From Kingdonia uniflora (taxonomy: Eukaryota > Streptophyta > Magnoliopsida > Ranunculales > Circaeasteraceae): 64,000 nucleotides of DNA. Made by a program: the position numbers and the translations under genes. Below, piece by piece: positions 58,265 to 64,000 of this stretch. The notes under the pieces were generated by a model that saw only the letters and a program-made list of their open reading frames with translations, was not told the origin of the DNA and made no database searches. The DNA is taken from positions 3,545,001 to 3,609,000 of the forward strand of contig JACGCM010001129.1 in assembly GCA_014058105.1 (NCBI GenBank). Reading direction: 5' to 3'. The stretch's first letter is position 1; each line of letters opens with the position of its first letter.

Positions 58265-58574
58265 AAATTGTCAACAAGTATTTTTGAGAAAATTTGCGAC
58301 CAATTACATGCTCTAATAATGAATAGTTGAGCATTAATTCATGGGAAAAGGTTTCGAAGAAGGTATCAAACATATATGTCTCGCCCTTAGCTCATCGTAG
58401 ATATAAACATAATAAACCCTTTATAGAGGTCAAAAGAATTTTTCTTTAGTGATCTAAATATCCCTTTCTTAATCTCTAAGCTTTTTAGCAACACTTAAAG
58501 TTGGCTGATAGCTCCCAACTTCAATAATGAAGAAAAAGCAACTCAATCTCAAACCATGGAAATACAATTTCTAC
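58265..58574. other. Intergenic sequence
   Basis: No gene or repeat supported; far upstream region of the DUF4408-type gene. Confidence 0.4.
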
Positions 58575-58997
58575 CATAGCCACCTTTCTTCCTCTGCACC
58601 CACAAGAGGAACTAATTAAAGTCCCAAAAGATCTCTCAATAATGTCAATGTTCTTTCTTACTATGGTAAGAATTCTTGCAAGGGTAAATATCAAAACCTC
58701 CATATGATTTAAAACCAACTACTACAAATTACAATCAAAACCTCTCATAGCTTTTCAAAAAAGTTACCACCGTCCCTCTCCTAAACATAGCCACCTTTCT
58801 TCCTCGAGCTCTGCACACCCATAAGAGGAACTAATTGAAGTCCCAAAATATCTCTCAATAATGTCAATGTTCTTTCTTACTATGGTAAGAATTCTTGCAA
58901 GGGTAAATATCAAAACCTCCATATGACTTAAAACCAACTACTACAAATTACAATCAAAACCTCTCATAGCTTTTCAAAAAGTTACCACCCTCTCCTA
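58575..58997 (+). repeat. 211 bp tandem duplication upstream of the DUF4408-type gene
   Basis: Copy 1 (58575-58785) and copy 2 (58786-58997) both start CATAGCCACCTTTCTTCCTC and contain TAATGTCAATGTTCTTTCTT and TATGGTAAGAATTCTTGC. They are nearly identical, so the duplication is recent. It ends about 70 bp before the TATA box. Confidence 0.9.
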
Positions 58998-59063
58998 AAA
59001 AAAAAGAAAAAAAAAGTAAGATGCATATGATGAAACCCACCAACATAACAACTATTTTCTTCT

Positions 59064-59072
59064 CTATATAAG
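59064..59072 (+). promoter_or_regulatory. TATA box of the DUF4408-type gene
   Basis: CTATATAAG lies about 130 bp before the ATG at 59200, which allows a 5' leader of roughly 95-105 bp. Confidence 0.65.
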
Positions 59073-59199
59073 TGAGATCGCTTGCATTGCTCTAAGGTCA
59101 GTGACATAGATATCCATCCTTTCTAAGCTTCTCTATAGGCCTCCGTAGCTCCTCTCCAAAAAACCAAACTTCAAGAAAAAAAATCATTAAACCCTAATT

Positions 59200-59829
59200 A
59201 TGTCTACCATAGAAAAACAACAAGCCTTGAACAAGTACAAGAGAAATCAGTTTTTAAACAATCTCATTATTTATTCTTTCACAGCTCTTACATGTTCCAT
59301 CTTTTGCTACAACTCTCTTTGGTTCTCTTCTTTCTGCTCTTCCCTTGAAGCCTTCCTCTTTGTGTATTTACCCAACATTGGGATTCTCTTGTTCAGTCCC
59401 AAGTGCTTATTTGTTGTGTGCAACATCATCGTGGTGTTTCTTGTGGTAGAATCCAAGTTTGGGGGTTCAAGACCGTCTCCAGCCACGGAAATCTACGAAG
59501 AATATGTTAAGAGGAGCGCAAGCTTTAAAAAGCTCCCTAGTACTCCACTAGAGAAGAATGAGGAGGTGGTGAAATTGGATTTATGTTTGGTTGAAGAAAG
59601 TATTAAGAAGGTTATTATTGAAAAAGGAAAAAGGGAAGGAAAAGACCAAGAGGAAGAAGACACCAATGATGACGATGGAGAAGAAAAGAATGAAAAAGAT
59701 GAGAATTTAGATGCCGGGAATGAAGATATCGGGTTTCCAACCGAAGAACTAAACCAAAAGGTCGAAGATTTCATAGCAAGGATCAATAGGCAGAGGATAC
59801 TTGAAGCTAGATTACTTTGCAGTTCATGA
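59200..59829 (+). CDS. DUF4408-type membrane protein with DUF761-like C-terminus
   Basis: One intact exon of 209 codons. The N-terminus (MSTIEKQQALNKYKRNQFLN) is followed by two hydrophobic segments at about residues 23-60 and 63-90, a likely double membrane anchor (DUF4408). A Ser/Pro linker holds ATEIYEEYVKRSASFKKLP. The middle is strongly charged and acidic (about residues 140-185). The C-terminus, KVEDFIARINRQRILEARL, matches the DUF761 end motif. Related plant proteins are small, often stress- or pathogen-responsive (A70-like) and of unknown biochemical role. Length and single-exon form suit the family. A TATA box lies upstream. This is the only gene in the window that looks intact. Confidence 0.85.
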   Translation: MSTIEKQQALNKYKRNQFLNNLIIYSFTALTCSIFCYNSLWFSSFCSSLEAFLFVYLPNIGILLFSPKCLFVVCNIIVVFLVVESKFGGSRPSPATEIYEEYVKRSASFKKLPSTPLEKNEEVVKLDLCLVEESIKKVIIEKGKREGKDQEEEDTNDDDGEEKNEKDENLDAGNEDIGFPTEELNQKVEDFIARINRQRILEARLLCSS

Positions 59830-60268
59830 GAAGCAACATAAAAAAAAAACTCCCAATAACAAATCTAGCTAAATAAGTTATGGCCTCTCTTGGATTTACA
59901 AAAAGGAAAAAGAAATGAGCATTTGCTCTTAATTAGTTTAGTTTGTAGGTTTGGTTTGACAAATCTCCAAAAAATCAAAATCTTGTTATGTTTTGTGAGA
60001 TATCTTTGTAGAGGATCCTTCTTGTCAGAAAATTTTGGTGCCAATAATCAAACACTTCATCACCTATACATAATGTACATATAAAATATGGAGGAGCTGA
60101 TGCATAGATAAATTTAAGACTGACAATATTATTTGAGTTTGAAATCGTGCTAACCAAGAAAAAACACCGTATTAAAAAAATACCATTTTGTAATATCAAT
60201 ATTTAAAATGCTTGTGGCAAAATTTAAGGTACTAATGCACTTTTAAACTTTTTCAACTTTGGGCTAGT
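59830..60268. other. 3' flank of the DUF4408-type gene
   Basis: Contains the likely 3' UTR (A-rich run after the stop, AATAAG near 59872). No other gene seen. Confidence 0.4.
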
Positions 60269-60270
60269 TA

Positions 60271-60725
60271 CGGTAAAACCCCTCTATACTGTGCGGACTG
60301 CATTCAAAGTATTACTACAGAGAGGTTATCAATATATGAAATGTGGGCACAATTACTTATTTAAAGGACAAATATAATAAACGATAAATTACAATCTAAT
60401 TAGGTAATAATTTGGCTTTGTTTACGCAAGTCTGTTCAAACAAGTCATTGATCAAAAAGTGCTACACAAGTACAATTTTTAAATGATTATAAATGAACAC
60501 TTTAAAGTGTAATATTTTATGGCATGGTCTTTGTAAATATACATTTTATTACTACATAAAATCGATGGGACTATATTTTTCTACATCAAAACAATAAGAA
60601 TATATTTAATAAGAAGTTAGAGGGGTTATTACTATATCATTTGGTACAAAGTTACGACCGACACTTTTATATTATTATAGAGGGGTTATTACTATATAAA
60701 GTATGATTATAGAGGGGTTTTACTG
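60271..60725. mobile_element. Emigrant-like (pogo/mariner) MITE
   Basis: The ends are inverted repeats: CGGTAAAACCCCTCTATA on the left and CAGTAAAACCCCTCTATA read inward from the right. Both are flanked by TA. Length is 455 bp with no ORF. The terminal CAGTAAAACC and TA target match the Emigrant/Lemi1 family from memory. Further AGAGGGGTTATTACTATAT words repeat near the right end. Confidence 0.75.
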
Positions 60726-60727
60726 TA

Positions 60728-61364
60728 GTGGAGATTACATGTACACAATCAGTATTGTCTTGATGATTGATGGGAACATCTCGTTCCATTAGTAATGCAC
60801 CATGTAAGTCATAAAAAGAGCCAAGCCTGTGTCTTTCTTACAAGCAAATCAACATCATGCCCATAACATTTTTTCAATCCAAGTGAGTTTGTGAATTGAC
60901 ATTTTCGAACGTTGGAGATGGTGTAAGGTAAGCCATTGTGGATGGTCTAAATGGGCCCAAAAGTGTTTGGTTCGCTAATTGTGGGCCCAAAGACGTCATA
61001 GTGCAAGCCCTGATAGAATCACACAACAAAACTCTCAGAAGAAAAGTTGGAAACATAAAGCAAAAACTTTAGCTTTCTTTGGTTGGGGTTGTTGTAAGAT
61101 TTGTCTAGGGCACATTTCTGACCGTTAGATTCCATAGTTTTGAAAACATAATAGAAAATAAGAACTTTTGATCACCTTTTCTTAGCTCTTAAGTTTTCGA
61201 TTTAAGGCATGAAATCATTGAGGTGCAGCAAAATAATGAAAACTATGGGATTTCGAAAAGCTGATTCGCAAATGCTCTTTTTTGGTTGCTCCATATCCCT
61301 TGTACATATGTTATTAGCTTGTGTATGTTATGATTTGACATTTGATTGATCCCCTTTTTAGTGG
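60728..61364. other. Intergenic sequence
   Basis: No gene, RNA or repeat supported. Confidence 0.4.
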
Positions 61365-61511
61365 TCGAAAGATTATTAATTTTAATCCAAATCTTCTTAG
61401 ATTGCATGCATTATGCTGCTATAATGTAAACCCAATTTGGATAATTTAAATCGAAAGATTATTAATTTTAATCCAGATCTTCTTAGATTGCATGCATTAT
61501 GCTGCTATAAT
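61365..61511 (+). repeat. 86 bp tandem duplication
   Basis: TCGAAAGATTATTAATTTTA starts at 61365 and again at 61451. Both copies run through TCTTCTTAGATTGCATGCAT to TATGCTGCTATAATG, with one visible difference (CAAATC/CAGATC). Confidence 0.9.
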
Positions 61512-61776
61512 GGGAGGCAGCTTGGGACATAAGATCCTGATAAAGTCGCAAATCACATCTTGTAGGCTGTAGCAGTTATAAGTACCTAACATTGGAAAAT
61601 AGTTGATTAACTCTCAGCGAATCTTGCTAGATTTTAACACCTAACAATGACTGGCCTTTATCGTCCCCAGAGGTTGAGAAACTATTCTAAGTTGTAATCA
61701 GATCTCACACTTTTATGTGCCTTACTCATATTCCAAGGTTGAGAAAAAATAAACAATGTTTATTTTGTGTAAATCT
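61512..61776. other. Intergenic sequence
   Basis: Nothing supported. Confidence 0.4.
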
Positions 61777-64000
61777 TGTTAGGAGTTGGGTCCAGCCCAA
61801 GGTGAGAACCAACTCGGTTGGGTGTCCTACTGGACTTCTAACAAGCCCATAGGCCTTTAGGGTTTCTAGGGAGAGTTTCAGTAGAGATAGATAAACTCAT
61901 ATTGGGTAATCATTTGTATTACATAACAACAGAACCTCTGAGATACAGAGAGATATTATTCTCAATAAAGATATCCCAACCCTTCTCTCATATTATTACT
62001 TGTGATCAACCAATAGAGTAATATTCATTATTATCCAACACGTTATCAGCACGTAGAGCTAGTGGATCAGAAGGGAGAAAAACTTTTCAAATCAGTATTT
62101 TTATTAGAATTTTTGCGTTGCGGAGATGTATTTTTTACTATTTTTGAATTTCTATATAATCTATGATTGTTCTAAAATACGGGATATCTAGACATGAATT
62201 GATGTATTATTATATATATTTTTGGATTAAAAGGCTATTTTTTTGGTGATTTTTAACCTTTGTGAAATGGTTGTTTTCAAACTAAAATAGCAATCGATGT
62301 GAACATTGGATTGACGCACAAACAATTTTGTTTCGTAGCCTATTCCACTACGATCACATCGATATATGACACGTCTTAGGGAGATGTGCCAATCGCCAGA
62401 AAAATAGCGTTGAAATTGAGCAGTTCAAGGCCAAAAAACAACGTTATTAGATCATGCTGATGTCACTAGGTTATTTATTATTTTATTTTTAATTATTTTT
62501 AAAAATATATTATTTAATCCCTATTTATGACGTCATCAGCCTATTCCATTATGGGTGTGGCAATAACACGTGTGCAAGCTACGTGGTAGTGGGACCCACA
62601 TTATTGATGTGGCATTGATACGTGCAAGGACATGTGGCACATACAGTGGCATGCCATGTGGCACATGCAGTGGCATGTCAAGGGCATGACACGTGGTTGT
62701 CCAGATCTGTGACACGTGGCAGTTGTTTGCATGTAGCATGTGGCAGTCTCACATTGTAACACGTGGTAGTTGTTTACATATGACACGTAGCAGTCTCACA
62801 TTGTGACACGTAGTAGTTGTTTACATGTGACACATGACAGTCTAACATGGTGACACATGGCAATCAAACTTGATAGCACGTGGCACATGGTTTGACCGAG
62901 GTCAACCCGGTCCAGGACCGGTTCAGACACTAAATTTGCTCTATATAGCTCAATTTTTGGTCAAATTGAGCCAAATTTTAAAAAAAATCTATTGACTGGG
63001 CCTACCCCATGGGGGACCCATTTTAAAAAAAAATATGAAAAAAAAATTTAACTTTTTTTTTAGAACAGGTGCCTTGTATGAGAAAATTGACTCACTTATA
63101 TGTGATATAAATAACAGGATTAATACCTATTTATGTATCTTACGATAGCTAATAGGATATTTATAGTATGCCCCTAGGATACTAATTATCATGACCAGAG
63201 ATCATAGATAATACGAAACCAAGACTAATTATGATTACGACTGGGAGTCATATTTAAATCAAAGTTAATTGTTAAGGACAAATAATTATTGCTCAATTGA
63301 GAATTGACTTAGTCTTATTTCTAAAAACTTGGTGCCTGAGGAACTAATTTTACGTATTTAGGTACAATTAGATGTTACATGTTAACATTTAAAGGTATAT
63401 AAGCACTGATAGCAACCTATAGTACCCTAGAATGTTAGTTCAAAAATAGGCATAATCTACCTATCTTATTAACCCAGCAGACTTTGGGTAAGACCATTTA
63501 TTAGTTAAACATCTAATACCCTTCATATTCATAGCAAATAAGTCATTTGGTTAGAATATACCAACCTTATAGAACTTTAGGGATTATAGCACCCTAGTTG
63601 TTAGAATAAGGAACACAACATCTAATGGTTTTGAATAGTTGTCTTGGCTAAGACACTATTAAAACGTGCTTTAAGATTAAGATCCTCATTTTTACAAGGT
63701 AAAATTAGGATTTAATGCTTAATAGGATCTCATAAGTATAAAGCCATAAATAGAGTTCACTTGCAAGTAATGATTGGGAATCATGTACTTCATTGCGCTA
63801 TATACTATGAACCACAAGTAATGATTGGAAATCATGTACTTAAATAGGATTTCATAAGTAAAAAGATATGAACAAGGTTCACCTACAAGTAATGATTGGG
63901 AATTACTGACTTAAATACTATAAATTATATTTATGCAAGGAATGTTTATCAAGTACTACTACTGGTATTAATCTACATGCATAATAGATATTGGTGATAC
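61777..64000 (+). mobile_element. Non-coding LTR element R, copy 2 (truncated by window end)
   Basis: The LTR at 61777-62040 (264 bp) runs TGTTAGGAGTTGGG to TTATCCAACA, then a CGTTATCAGCACG-type primer site. The long internal region has no ORF. It matches copy 1 (34587-35999, reverse strand) from about 62900 to 63385. Direct repeats with CAAGTAATGATTGGGAATCA recur at 63763, 63811 and 63881. The 3' end and 3' LTR lie outside the window. Confidence 0.75.
62565..62885 (+). repeat. ACGTG-rich tandem repeats in R copy 2
   Basis: About ten degenerate ~41 bp units carry GACACGTGGCAGTTGTTT and variants. Many match the G-box/ABRE core CACGTGGC. Later units are decayed (ACACGTAG, ACACATGG). Confidence 0.7.

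Noticed and set aside
59493..59786. Minus-strand Ser/Phe-rich ORF
   Set aside because: Reverse shadow of the acidic region of the DUF4408-type gene.

Overview
This is AT-rich nuclear DNA from a flowering plant, probably a eudicot, though the species cannot be named. The evidence is Copia and Gypsy retrotransposons, a CACTA element with plant-type ends, two PIF/Harbinger transposons, plant mobile domain (PMD) coding sequence, a degraded plant EDR1-like Raf kinase copy, a SINE, an Emigrant-like MITE and one DUF4408-type gene. Almost everything is nested mobile DNA. The only gene that looks intact is the DUF4408-type membrane protein at 59200-59829, which has a TATA box about 130 bp upstream of its start.

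Layout. 1-5107: tail of a Tat-like Gypsy element with a decayed antisense coiled-coil ORF and a 3' LTR (4514-5107). 5116-5673: another decayed coiled-coil ORF. 6205-18312: a CACTA-type element. It contains a tandem Copia array (LTR-internal-LTR-internal-LTR, 6570-14137), whose last LTR holds a 2.4 kb non-autonomous Gypsy element (G1, 11351-13763, target duplication GTGTG), and an intronless relic of an EDR1-like MAPKKK (15633-17091). 18320-20720: minus-strand Gypsy integrase and Copia pol relics. 21336-21843: solo LTR of the G family.

22589-29582 (H1) and 37515-48467 (H2) are PIF/Harbinger transposons with clear TIRs and TAA/TTA target duplications. Each carries the usual two genes, a DDE transposase and a Myb/NAM-associated accessory protein. 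Each also carries a third gene for a PMD protein, placed differently in the two elements. Subterminal GC-rich palindromes differ between H1 and H2, while AACGGCTA (MSA-like) repeats recur in front of their genes. H2 is split by Gypsy element G2 (40676-43662). This recurring three-gene Harbinger type is the best candidate for an undescribed system here. Both copies are pseudogenised, mainly by C-to-T type stop codons.

30241-34109 is a three-unit tandem repeat (about 560-600 bp per unit), broken by minus-strand Gypsy element G3. 34587-36259 (minus) and 61777-64000 (plus) are two copies of a non-coding LTR element (R) carrying ACGTG-rich tandem arrays. 50053-58004 is a three-level nest: C2 holds D, which holds G4, each with a perfect 5 bp target duplication. 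The right end holds a SINE, the DUF4408-type gene with a duplicated upstream region, and an Emigrant-like MITE.

How the parts work together: the G elements share one internal deletion (gag, protease and an RNase H tail, without the RT core or integrase) and must have been mobilised in trans. The Copia array likewise has only gag and protease. All boundaries, repeats and relationships were read by eye; no database or alignment program was used.
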